Shown: piece by piece, positions 1 to 7,052 of the stretch | How positions within the stretch are numbered: the stretch's first letter is position 1 | Layout of the letters: each line of letters begins with the position of its first letter | Source of the DNA: an uncultured Prochlorococcus sp. | GTDB lineage: Bacteria > Cyanobacteriota > Cyanobacteriia > PCC-6307 > Cyanobiaceae | DNA: 35,149 nucleotides | Assembly: GCA_902536775.1 (NCBI GenBank) | Contig: CACAYX010000011.1 | Location: 1-35,149 of the forward strand | Direction: 5' to 3' | Notes under the pieces: generated by a model | The model's input: only the letters and a program-made list of their open reading frames with translations | What the model was told of the DNA's origin: nothing | Databases searched by the model: none | Translations under genes and position numbers: made by a program

Positions 1-251
1 TTAGTCAGATTATCATAAATGAAGCTCAAGGTTTTTCGATAAATTTCATAGCAGATAAGCAAAAAGATTTACTTACGAAGCTAAAAGTGGAATTGGCCTT
101 CTCAAACTTTGAAATTTTTTCTCTTACCCAAAGTCAGCCAAGCTTGGATGATGTATATCTTCAGGCAACTGGGAAAACATTATTGGATGCTGAAATTTCT
201 ATGGCAGGGAAAAGAGACCTAAAAAAAGAATCAAAGCAATCCATGCGGTAA
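1..251 (+). CDS. ABC transporter ATP-binding protein, C-terminal end (partial)
   Basis: Only the last 82 codons are in the window (reading frame from base 3), and the ATPase core with Walker A and B lies upstream. The visible part ends with a PSLDDVYLQATG segment, which matches the conserved C-terminal LDDVFL-type motif of DrrA/CcmA-like ATPases that energise ABC-2 exporters. A basic, polar tail follows. The next gene, 48 nt downstream on the same strand, encodes an ABC-2 permease, so the two very probably form one exporter. The substrate cannot be told from the sequence. The motif and the partner gene give good confidence in the family, but the ATPase itself was not seen. Confidence 0.8.
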   Translation, partial: SQIIINEAQGFSINFIADKQKDLLTKLKVELAFSNFEIFSLTQSQPSLDDVYLQATGKTLLDAEISMAGKRDLKKESKQSMR

Positions 252-272
252 AAAAACTTTTGGTTAACTAAG

Positions 273-278
273 TATAAT
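273..278 (+). promoter_or_regulatory. possible -10 element before the ABC-2 permease gene
   Basis: A perfect TATAAT lies 21 nt before the ATG at 300. No convincing -35 hexamer is visible at the usual distance. If it is used, the permease gene could be transcribed separately from the ATPase gene, with a leader of about 15 nt. In a genome this AT-rich a chance match is quite possible. Confidence 0.3.
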
Positions 279-299
279 GAGTACTAATTACTGCTAATT

Positions 300-1124
300 A
301 TGGAATTACAACAGTATAATTTATTTTTTTTATATCAAGAAACATTTGCCTTAACAAAGAGATTATTTATTCAATTAAAAAGAAGACCATCAACCCTTTT
401 GGCAGGAATATTACAACCAATAATTTGGCTTTTTTTATTTGGGGCATTATTCTCTAAAGCTCCTGAAGGTTTTTTACCAGGAGTTGATTCTTATGGGAAT
501 TTTTTAGGAGCAGGACTTATTGTTTTTACTGCTTTTAGCGGAGCCCTAAACTCTGGTCTTCCTTTAATGTTTGATAGAGAGTTTGGATTTCTTAATAGAT
601 TACTTGTGGCTCCTTTAACCAGTAGATTATCCATAGTTTTATCTTCTTTTTTTTACATAACAATCTTGAGCTTTGTTCAGAGTATTGTAATAATGATTGT
701 TTCATACATTTTGGGTTATGGATGGCCCAACTTATATGGTTTAGGAATTGTATTTACAACACTTATTTTATTAGTTCTTTTTGTGACATCAATAAGTTTA
801 TGTTTAGCGTTTGTTTTGCCGGGACATATTGAATTAATCGCTCTTATATTCGTAATAAATTTACCTCTTCTATTTGCGAGTACTGCTTTAGCTCCAATCT
901 CTTTTATGCCAAATTGGCTGGGATGGTTAGCTTCATTAAATCCATTAACTTTTGCTATTGAACCTATTAGGACTGCCTATTCACAAAATATGGATTTAGA
1001 ATTTGTGGCTTTACATGCCCCATATGGTGATTTAACTTGTAAGAGTTGTATCTCAATTTTATTTTCTTTAACAGTTTTTTCCTTGATTATTATAAGGCCT
1101 CTGTTAAATAGAAAATTAAACTAG
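300..1124 (+). CDS. ABC-2 type transporter permease (DrrB-like)
   Basis: This 274-aa integral membrane protein of the ABC-2 exporter permease family has about six hydrophobic segments, at roughly 30-52, 68-90, 110-138, 145-172, 178-200 and 250-266. The N-terminal cytosolic part carries the run of basic residues (QLKRRPS) that usually precedes the first helix in DrrB/NodJ-type permeases. The segment FDREFGFLNRLLVAP near residue 92 matches the conserved cytosolic loop of the family. It follows the partner ATPase gene by 48 nt. Cyanobacterial homologues are generic efflux components, and the exported substrate is unknown. The length is normal for the family. Confidence 0.88.
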   Translation: MELQQYNLFFLYQETFALTKRLFIQLKRRPSTLLAGILQPIIWLFLFGALFSKAPEGFLPGVDSYGNFLGAGLIVFTAFSGALNSGLPLMFDREFGFLNRLLVAPLTSRLSIVLSSFFYITILSFVQSIVIMIVSYILGYGWPNLYGLGIVFTTLILLVLFVTSISLCLAFVLPGHIELIALIFVINLPLLFASTALAPISFMPNWLGWLASLNPLTFAIEPIRTAYSQNMDLEFVALHAPYGDLTCKSCISILFSLTVFSLIIIRPLLNRKLN

Positions 1125-1131
1125 AAATTTT

Positions 1132-1587
1132 ATGCTTTTAAAAAATCATTTAATAGAAGTTTTTAAACAAGCCTCTTTAGAAAATAATTTTTTGCTTAAA
1201 GAAAATGTTGTTCTTAAGTGGGTCCATAGATTTGGGATTGATTCATTAAATGATTTATTAATCAATAGTTCGCTACAAAAAGAAAATCAAGAACAGATAT
1301 CTTTAATTGATGAAGTACATGAAGAAAATCAAGAACAGATATCTTTAATTGATGAAGTACATGAAGAAAATCAAGAACAAATTAAACTTGAATTATCAAA
1401 AACTTTTGAAAATATAAAAGAAATAAAATGGGAATCAAATCACCTTCAAACTTCTAGCAGTAATAGAATACTTAACAAAGATCAAAATTCTAAAAATATA
1501 AAAGAACTCACTTATATCAAGAAATTACCGCTGCCTAATATTAAAAATTTAAGAAAGTGGATTAATAACGATAAAAAAGCTAGTTAG
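1132..1587 (+). CDS. hypothetical protein with 14-residue tandem repeats
   Basis: I do not recognise this 151-aa protein. It starts 7 nt after the ABC permease stop, so it is probably co-transcribed with it. The first ~50 residues look globular (KENVVLKWVHRFGID resembles a small helical bundle). Residues 51-83 are two exact copies and a partial third copy of the unit ENQEQISLIDEVHE, which is acidic and Gln-rich. The C-terminal half is Lys/Asn-rich and ends with PLPNIKNLRKWINN. There is no signal peptide or membrane segment. The repeat phase keeps the frame, which suggests a flexible linker that can vary in length. The stop lies 3 nt from the convergent groEL stop. Confidence 0.7.
   Translation: MLLKNHLIEVFKQASLENNFLLKENVVLKWVHRFGIDSLNDLLINSSLQKENQEQISLIDEVHEENQEQISLIDEVHEENQEQIKLELSKTFENIKEIKWESNHLQTSSSNRILNKDQNSKNIKELTYIKKLPLPNIKNLRKWINNDKKAS
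1282..1379 (+). repeat. 42-bp in-frame tandem repeat (about 2.3 copies)
   Basis: Two identical 42-nt units lie at 1282-1323 and 1324-1365. A third copy matches for its first 14 nt (1366-1379) and then diverges. The unit encodes 14 residues starting ENQEQIS. Nucleotide identity between the first two copies looks complete, including silent positions, which points to recent duplication or slippage rather than old, selected repetition. Confidence 0.92.
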
Positions 1588-1590
1588 CCT

Positions 1591-3336
1591 TTACATCATA
1601 CCTGGCATTCCCATACCACCCATTCCTGGCATTCCCATGCCACCCATACCTGGCATTCCCATGCCACCCATACCTGGCATTCCCATGCCACCCATCCCTG
1701 GCATTCCCATGCCGCCCATTCCTCCCATTGGATCTGCACCTGGTCCTCCAGGGACTGCGGCTTCAGGTTCTGGAATGTCGGCCATCGCAACTTCTGTTGT
1801 TAGGAGCATAGCTGCAATAGATACTGAATCTTGAAGAGCTAATCTTATTACTTTGGTTGAATCTAATATTCCTGAATCTTTTAAATCCTCATATTTTCCT
1901 GAATTAGCATTAAAACCTTTGTTAAGCCTTTGAATTTCAGCGACTACTACATCACCATTAAAACCAGCATTTTTTGCTATTTGTTTGGTAGGTTCCAAAA
2001 GGGCTTCTTTAACTATATTTATCCCCGTTCTTAAATCATCTGAAAATGTTTCGCTTAAATTTAAAAGTTCATCTGATATTTCAATTAAAGTTTGTCCTCC
2101 TCCAGAAACAACACCCTCTTCAATAGCAGCTTTCGTAGCATTAAGGGAATCTTCGATTCTCAACTTTTTATACTTCATCTCTGTTTCTGTAGCAGCTCCT
2201 ACTTTGATAAGAGCTACCCCTCCGGCTAGTTTGGCTATCCTTTCATTGATTTTATCCTGATCATACTCAGATTCAGTTATATTAACTTCTCTCTTTAATT
2301 TCTCTACTCGCGCTTTAACTAAATCTTTAGTGTCTTCGAAAGCAACAATTGTAGTTTTATCCTTTGTGATAGTTATTTTTTTTGCTTTGCCTAAATCATT
2401 AATCGATACTTTATCAAGTGTCATCGATTTATCTTCGCTAATTAACTTAGCCCCTGTAAGAATTGCTATATCTTCAAGAGCAGCTTTTCTTCTCTCACCA
2501 AATAACGGAGCTCTTACTGAAGCTACATTTAAAACCCCACTATTTTTATTCAAAACCAGAGTGGTTAAAGCCTCTCCTTCGATATCTTCAGCAAGAATTA
2601 GAAAAGGTGAACCTGACTTCTGAATTTCTTCAAGTATTGGAACTAGATCAACTAAAGTTGAGATTTTTTGATCAGTTATTAATATTTTAGGGTTTTCAAG
2701 TTCACAAACTTGTCTTTCTTGGTCTGTCACGAAATATGGAGAACTATAACCTCTATCAAAAGACATTCCTTCAGTTATATCTAATTCTGTTTCTAGTGAT
2801 TGAGATTCTTCAACAGTTATTACCCCATCTGAAGTAACAATATCCATTGCTTTAGAAATTATAGATCCAATTTCTTCATCACCTCCAGCACTAACTGTTG
2901 CAACTTTTTGGATATCAGAACCACTTAATGAAGTACTTTTGGAACTTAATTTTTCTAGGAAAAAAGCTAGGCCTGCCTCCATACCTTTTTTTAACTCCAT
3001 AGGGTTGGCTCCAGAAGCAATATTTTTTAATCCCTCCTGAACCATCTTCTGAGTCAAAATGGTTGCTGTTGTTGTGCCATCACCAGCACTCTCTTTTGTC
3101 TTGGATGCAACTTGTTCTATTAATTTCGCACCTAAATTAGAAATAGGGTTTTCAATCTCTATCTCTTTAGCAACTGTAGATCCATCTCTTACTATATCTG
3201 GCGAACCAAATTTCTTTTCTATTACAACATTTTTTGCTTTTGGCCCAATAGTAACCTTTACTGCATTAGCTACGAAATTCACACCTTTTTCTAGCGCTTC
3301 TCTTGATTCATTAGAAAAACTTAACTGTTTAGCCAT
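1591..3336 (-). CDS. groEL: 60 kDa chaperonin GroEL (groES-independent copy)
   Basis: This chaperonin subunit forms ATP-driven double rings that fold proteins. The N-terminal equatorial domain carries the ATP-site elements, with Asp51 in VRDGST and Asp86 in GDGTTT. The C-terminal equatorial domain carries [15 protein letters not shown] and the catalytic-Asp segment [11 protein letters not shown]. At 581 aa it is longer than E. coli GroEL (548) because the Gly-Met tail is expanded to five 8-residue units. No groES gene precedes it. Cyanobacteria typically have one groEL with groES and a second one alone, and this is the solitary type, often called groEL2. The upstream gap has no recognisable CIRCE operator. 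The ATG at 3336 gives the canonical MAKQL start. Confidence 0.96.
   Translation of the reverse strand: MAKQLSFSNESREALEKGVNFVANAVKVTIGPKAKNVVIEKKFGSPDIVRDGSTVAKEIEIENPISNLGAKLIEQVASKTKESAGDGTTTATILTQKMVQEGLKNIASGANPMELKKGMEAGLAFFLEKLSSKSTSLSGSDIQKVATVSAGGDEEIGSIISKAMDIVTSDGVITVEESQSLETELDITEGMSFDRGYSSPYFVTDQERQVCELENPKILITDQKISTLVDLVPILEEIQKSGSPFLILAEDIEGEALTTLVLNKNSGVLNVASVRAPLFGERRKAALEDIAILTGAKLISEDKSMTLDKVSINDLGKAKKITITKDKTTIVAFEDTKDLVKARVEKLKREVNITESEYDQDKINERIAKLAGGVALIKVGAATETEMKYKKLRIEDSLNATKAAIEEGVVSGGGQTLIEISDELLNLSETFSDDLRTGINIVKEALLEPTKQIAKNAGFNGDVVVAEIQRLNKGFNANSGKYEDLKDSGILDSTKVIRLALQDSVSIAAMLLTTEVAMADIPEPEAAVPGGPGADPMGGMGGMGMPGMGGMGMPGMGGMGMPGMGGMGMPGMGGMGMPGMM
1601..1720 (-). 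repeat. five 24-bp tandem repeats encoding the GroEL Gly-Met tail
   Basis: Five consecutive 24-nt units lie at 1601-1624, 1625-1648, 1649-1672, 1673-1696 and 1697-1720, differing at only a few positions. Each encodes eight residues of the type [11 protein letters not shown]-rich tails are known in GroEL, where they line the cavity floor, but the regular Pro-containing octapeptide and its near-identical DNA are notable. Copy number can be expected to vary between strains. Confidence 0.93.
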
Positions 3337-3466
3337 GTTTACTCGATCTTTAGTCTTATTCTAATCTCCCATAGAATCATTTTTAAGGGATATATAATTA
3401 AGTGGGGAAAGCCGAATTTCTTTAATGAGAAATACAAATTAACTCAAATAAGAGTATCTTTAAGTT
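3337..3466. promoter_or_regulatory. divergent promoter region of groEL and a small membrane protein gene
   Basis: This 130-nt gap must hold both promoters. I looked for the CIRCE heat-shock operator (TTAGCACTC-N9-GAGTGCTAA) and did not find it. The nearest thing is a short, weak ACTC-N6-GAGT inverted pair at 3442-3455. An AT-rich TATATAT element at 3390-3396 could be the groEL -10 region. No strong -35 is visible for either gene. Confidence 0.35.
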
Positions 3467-3646
3467 ATGGAAGAAACAAATAATCTTATTTTTACTCTTA
3501 CCGCAATTCTCGCGATTGCTATGACACTAATATATTTTCCTCTAAGATTTTTTTTGACATTAACTGCTAGAAGTCGAAGACTTAAACTTTTACAGAAAAT
3601 TAGAAGGTTAAGAGATGAATTGGGCCAGCCTTATGAAAGTAGATAA
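3467..3646 (+). CDS. small membrane protein, 59 aa, unknown function
   Basis: This short ORF runs from ATG at 3467 to TAA at 3644-3646. It has one hydrophobic segment at about residues 7-33 (LIFTLTAILAIAMTLIYFP...). A strongly basic tail follows, ARSRRLKLLQKIRRLRDE, which should lie on the cytoplasmic side by the positive-inside rule. It fills the space between groEL and fabG exactly, with its stop codon directly abutting the fabG stop codon. The position, start codon, coherent membrane topology and lack of an alternative gene support it as real. I believe similar small proteins are conserved in marine cyanobacteria, but no function is known to me. Confidence 0.75.
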   Translation: MEETNNLIFTLTAILAIAMTLIYFPLRFFLTLTARSRRLKLLQKIRRLRDELGQPYESR

Positions 3647-4396
3647 TTAAATACTCATACCTCCGTCTATACTTATTGTTTGCCCTGTAATGTAACTTCC
3701 AGCATTACTTGAAACTAAGAATGATACTAAGTTTGCAATTTGAGTACAACTTCCTAATTTCCCTAAAGGGATAACTTTAAGTATCTCTTCAGTATTAAGT
3801 TTTTCAGTCATTTCTGTCTCTATAAAGCCTGGAGCTATTGCATTCACATTTATACCTCTTGAGGCAAATTCTTTAGCACAAGTTTTGGTGAATCCAATAA
3901 CTCCAGCTTTAGCCGCAGAATAATTGGCTTGACCGGGATTACCAATTATTCCAACAACAGATGAAATATTTATGATACTACCACTTCTTCTTTTCATCAT
4001 AAATTTTGAAGCATATTTTGTACAAAGAAAAACCCCTTTTAAGTTTGTATTTAATACATCATCCCATTGTTCCGATTTCATTCGCATCAATAGACCATCT
4101 CTAGTAATACCAGCATTGTTAATAAGAATATCAATGGATCCATTAATTTTTATGACTTCTTCAAAAGCTGAACTGACAGAATCCTCTCTTGATACATCAA
4201 ATTTTAATTTATGAGCTTTACCTCCCGAATTTTTTATTGAATTTACAACTTCTTCAGCTTTTTCATCAGAAGAAGAGTAATTAATAAAAACTTCTGCTCC
4301 TAAGCGGCTTAGTTCTAAAGCAATTTCTTTACCAATTCCTCTGCTAGCTCCAGTGATTAGAGCAACTTTGCCTGATAATGAATCTGTATTGGACAT
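3647..4396 (-). CDS. fabG: 3-oxoacyl-[acyl-carrier-protein] reductase
   Basis: This NADPH-dependent enzyme reduces 3-ketoacyl-ACP in the type II fatty-acid cycle. It is a classical short-chain dehydrogenase of 249 aa. The cofactor motif TGASRGIG is at residues 15-22, NNAG at 93-96, and the catalytic tetrad is Asn118, Ser146, Tyr159 and Lys163 (YSAAK). The C-terminal GQTISIDGGMSI is typical of FabG. Length and all key residues match the family. It is divergent from ispD and end-to-end with the 59-aa membrane protein gene. Paralogous SDRs can have other substrates, but the FabG signature is strong here. Confidence 0.94.
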   Translation of the reverse strand: MSNTDSLSGKVALITGASRGIGKEIALELSRLGAEVFINYSSSDEKAEEVVNSIKNSGGKAHKLKFDVSREDSVSSAFEEVIKINGSIDILINNAGITRDGLLMRMKSEQWDDVLNTNLKGVFLCTKYASKFMMKRRSGSIINISSVVGIIGNPGQANYSAAKAGVIGFTKTCAKEFASRGINVNAIAPGFIETEMTEKLNTEEILKVIPLGKLGSCTQIANLVSFLVSSNAGSYITGQTISIDGGMSI

Positions 4397-4430
4397 TATG
4401 AAATTTTATAATTTTCAATCGTAGTACTAT

Positions 4431-4460
4431 TTGTGTAAAGATATTGCTTTTATTTATAAT
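4431..4460 (+). promoter_or_regulatory. putative sigma70-type promoter of ispD
   Basis: TTGTGT at 4431-4436 and a perfect TATAAT at 4455-4460 are separated by 18 nt, which is close to the consensus for a housekeeping promoter. The predicted start of transcription, near 4467, would give a leader of about 20 nt before the GTG start of ispD. It lies in the 92-nt divergent gap shared with fabG. Confidence 0.45.
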
Positions 4461-4488
4461 TGTCTAGAAAATATTAATTCCTTCTATT

Positions 4489-5160
4489 GTGCACTTTTTA
4501 ATACCAGCTGCAGGGAGTGGTAGCAGAATGAAAGCTGGAAAAAATAAATTACTTATTGATTTAGAAGGAGAGTCTTTGATTTATTGGACACTAAATTCTG
4601 TATTTTCTGCAAACTCAACAAACTGGGTTGGAATAATTGGGCAACCGAAAGATAAAAATTTATTATTAAATTCAGCAAAGGATTTTGCCCATAAAATTCA
4701 TTGGATTAATGGTGGTGACACCAGACAACAGTCAGTTTTTAATGGTTTAAAAGCGCTACCAAAAGATGCTAAAAAAGTTTTAATACATGATGGTGCTAGA
4801 TGTCTAATTAATCCTGCATTGATAGACCTTTGTGCCAAGCAATTAGATGAAAATGAAGCTGTAATTTTGGCTACTAAGGTAACTGACACAATAAAGATTG
4901 TTGATAATGAAGGTTTTATTAAAGAAACACCAGATAGAAAGTATTTATGGGCAGCGCAAACTCCTCAGGGCTTTTTAGTAGATAGATTAAAAAAAGCTCA
5001 TAAGATGGCAATTGATAAAAACTGGAAAGTCACAGATGATGCCTCACTATTCGAAATGCTTAATTGGAAAGTTAAAATTATTGAAGGAACTTATTCAAAT
5101 ATAAAAATTACATCCCCTATAGATTTGAAAATAGCAAAACTTTTTGTGAAGAACCCTTAG
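4489..5160 (+). CDS. ispD: 2-C-methyl-D-erythritol 4-phosphate cytidylyltransferase
   Basis: The enzyme couples CTP with MEP to give CDP-ME in the non-mevalonate isoprenoid pathway, which supplies carotenoids, phytol and quinone tails. It is 223 aa, normal for IspD. The N-terminal nucleotide-binding loop is PAAGSGSRM with downstream lysines (KAGKNK). IHDGARCLI and AAQTPQGF are family signatures in the middle, and VTDDASLFE with KITSPIDL lies at the end. The start is GTG at 4489, since it gives the family N-terminus with only MHFLI before the loop. The stop directly abuts the convergent LD-carboxypeptidase stop. Confidence 0.95.
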   Translation: MHFLIPAAGSGSRMKAGKNKLLIDLEGESLIYWTLNSVFSANSTNWVGIIGQPKDKNLLLNSAKDFAHKIHWINGGDTRQQSVFNGLKALPKDAKKVLIHDGARCLINPALIDLCAKQLDENEAVILATKVTDTIKIVDNEGFIKETPDRKYLWAAQTPQGFLVDRLKKAHKMAIDKNWKVTDDASLFEMLNWKVKIIEGTYSNIKITSPIDLKIAKLFVKNP

Positions 5161-6030
5161 TTAAAAAGGTGTATCGATACTAAGAATGCCATTGTCACCA
5201 TCTAAAGTGGCTTCGTATCCTAAAGGAATGCAAGCATTCCCCGATATGTGGCCTATTGGGAGGTCAAAAAGCATAGGAAAATCAAATTCTTGAAGTCTTT
5301 CAATGATGCAGTTTTTTAGTAAATCTTTCCATTCAAGGTCGCAGGAATCATCAGAAAAACTTCCGAATCCAATACCAGCAATTTCAGTAAGTGTTTTAGT
5401 CATTCTGAGGTAAGTCAACATACGATCAATTTTATAAATATCTTCATTAATATCTTCAAAAATTATTATTTTCCCTTTACAGTCTGGAAAGTGGTTCGTA
5501 CCAATTGAAAAAGTAGCAATAGTTAAGTTAGAAACGATAATTTCTCCTTTAGCTTTCCCACCTCTTAAAGGAATTCCTCTTATGTCCTCGACATATCCCT
5601 CAAAAAGTAAATTTCTTAATCTCTCAAGACTCCACTCTGGCTCTTTGAAAAGGCTAGTAACCATGGGGCCATGAATAGAACCTATAAATCCTCTGGAATA
5701 TTTAGATAGTAATAAAGAACATGTATCTGAGAACCCAAGCATTAAACCATGCTGCCAAGAAGGTTCTTTTTCTAATAATCTTGCTGAACCCCAGCCTCCT
5801 TTTGCAAAAATGATTAGTTTACTATTTTGTGCTTTTTCCAGTTCTTCAAATCTAGTTAGATCATCACCTGCAAAATAACCAAATTTTTTTGATAGAGAAT
5901 TATTTTCATTAATTTCCAATCCCCAGGTTTTTAAGATTTCTATGCCTTTTTGGAAAGTTTCTTTGTCATCTATAAAAGAGCTTGGAGCTAAAATATCGAT
6001 TAGATCACCTTTTTTTAATCTAAAAACCAT
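5161..6030 (-). CDS. LD-carboxypeptidase (peptidase family S66)
   Basis: LdcA-type enzymes remove the terminal D-alanine from tetrapeptides of peptidoglycan during cell-wall recycling. This protein has 289 aa. The Ser-Glu-His triad expected for S66 is visible as Ser101 in LGFSDTC, Glu192 in IIFEDINED, and His261 in PIGHISGN. AKGGWGSARLL near residue 77 matches the conserved Gly-Gly-x-Gly motif. A Tat or Sec signal is absent, so a cytosolic location is expected. ubiA lies directly upstream on the same strand, 9 nt away, suggesting co-transcription. Some S66 members act on other amide substrates (MccF-like), so the exact substrate is inferred. Confidence 0.88.
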   Translation of the reverse strand: MVFRLKKGDLIDILAPSSFIDDKETFQKGIEILKTWGLEINENNSLSKKFGYFAGDDLTRFEELEKAQNSKLIIFAKGGWGSARLLEKEPSWQHGLMLGFSDTCSLLLSKYSRGFIGSIHGPMVTSLFKEPEWSLERLRNLLFEGYVEDIRGIPLRGGKAKGEIIVSNLTIATFSIGTNHFPDCKGKIIIFEDINEDIYKIDRMLTYLRMTKTLTEIAGIGFGSFSDDSCDLEWKDLLKNCIIERLQEFDFPMLFDLPIGHISGNACIPLGYEATLDGDNGILSIDTPF

Positions 6031-6039
6031 ATTTAGAAT

Positions 6040-6948
6040 TTATGAGGCAATAATAATTCCTAATAAAAAGACTCCTCCATAAATTGATTGATTTTTGAAG
6101 TGCTTCCCAATATTTTTTATTGATTGCTTGTCCTCAGGAAATACCTTTAGTATATCTCTCTGCATTAAGATTGACGTTGTAAGCCAAATTGGCCAAAAAA
6201 TAAAATCCATTTGATTAATAAATCCGCATAATGCGAGAAAACCAGAAGTTAAAAAATAACAAATTTGAACAGTTATTCTTGTATTGTTCTGGAGATTAAC
6301 AGCGGAACTATTTATTCCAATTTTGATATCATATTTTTTATCTGCTAAAGCATAAATTGTGTCAAAGCCAAAAGTCCAAAAAATGGTAGCTAACCAGCAA
6401 AATAATAAAACAATACTATTTAAATTACCTTGATTTGCGGCCCAGGGAATTAATACAGCAAAACCCCAACATATGGATAAGATTAATTGAGGATATTTAA
6501 ACCATCTTTTGGCAGAAGGATAAATTAAAATAATAGGCAAAGCTAAAAAAGCAAGTGAAATGGAAAGGATTCTTCCAGGTTGAGGCAGTGACAAAGTTAA
6601 AAAGAAGCTACATAAAATTAAAAAGAAAAGAATTGAATAAGCCGTTTTAAGACCGATTTTATTTGCAGCGAGAGGTCTTTTTTTTGTCCTAAAAACTCTT
6701 TGATCAATTTTTTTGTCCCAAATATCATTTACCACGCAGCCTAATCCACTTACTAGTAGTCCTCCCAGAATTATTCTTAGCAACATTAAAAATGTTGGAC
6801 TAGCATCTGGGGTTAAATATAAACTCCATCCAGCAGGAATAAGTAAGATTATTCTTCCAGTCGGCTTATTCCACCTTAATAATTCAAAAAAAGTACTTAA
6901 TTTAATTTGTCGATTTTTATTTTGCATATGACCTATTGTATATTTCAT
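6040..6948 (-). CDS. ubiA: UbiA-type 4-hydroxybenzoate polyprenyltransferase
   Basis: This is an intramembrane prenyltransferase. In cyanobacteria the UbiA-like enzyme attaches a solanesyl-type chain to 4-hydroxybenzoate for plastoquinone. Two Asp-rich motifs bind Mg-diphosphate: NDIWDKKID at 74-82 (Asp75, 78, 82) and DTIYALADKKYD at 196-207 (Asp196, 203, 207). About eight to nine hydrophobic helices fill the rest of the 302 aa. The start may be the ATG at 6948 or the ATG at 6927, which has an AGG four nt upstream and gives a 295-aa protein. It probably shares an mRNA with the downstream LD-carboxypeptidase gene. Related UbiA members (chlorophyll or tocopherol type) have different motifs. Confidence 0.92.
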   Translation of the reverse strand: MKYTIGHMQNKNRQIKLSTFFELLRWNKPTGRIILLIPAGWSLYLTPDASPTFLMLLRIILGGLLVSGLGCVVNDIWDKKIDQRVFRTKKRPLAANKIGLKTAYSILFFLILCSFFLTLSLPQPGRILSISLAFLALPIILIYPSAKRWFKYPQLILSICWGFAVLIPWAANQGNLNSIVLLFCWLATIFWTFGFDTIYALADKKYDIKIGINSSAVNLQNNTRITVQICYFLTSGFLALCGFINQMDFIFWPIWLTTSILMQRDILKVFPEDKQSIKNIGKHFKNQSIYGGVFLLGIIIAS

Positions 6949-7052
6949 AACTTTAAATAATCTTACTAGGATTAAATGATTTCTATAATTTAATAATCAA
7001 TCTTGGGTATATTTATTAATGGATTAAAGATATCTGCATCTTATAAAAAGAA

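Noticed and set aside
1601-1720. CRISPR-like appearance of regularly spaced similar units
   Set aside because: The units are directly adjacent with no unique spacers, and they translate as the GroEL Gly-Met tail.
1596-1834. Repeated Pro/Met and Trp/Glu-rich open frames on both strands over the groEL tail
   Set aside because: They are frame shadows of the 24-bp groEL repeats. The composition follows from the repeat and there is no independent start or conservation argument.
3442-3455. CIRCE-like inverted pair ACTC/GAGT before groEL
   Set aside because: Only four bases per arm match, the spacer is 6 nt, and the rest of the 9-nt arms are missing.
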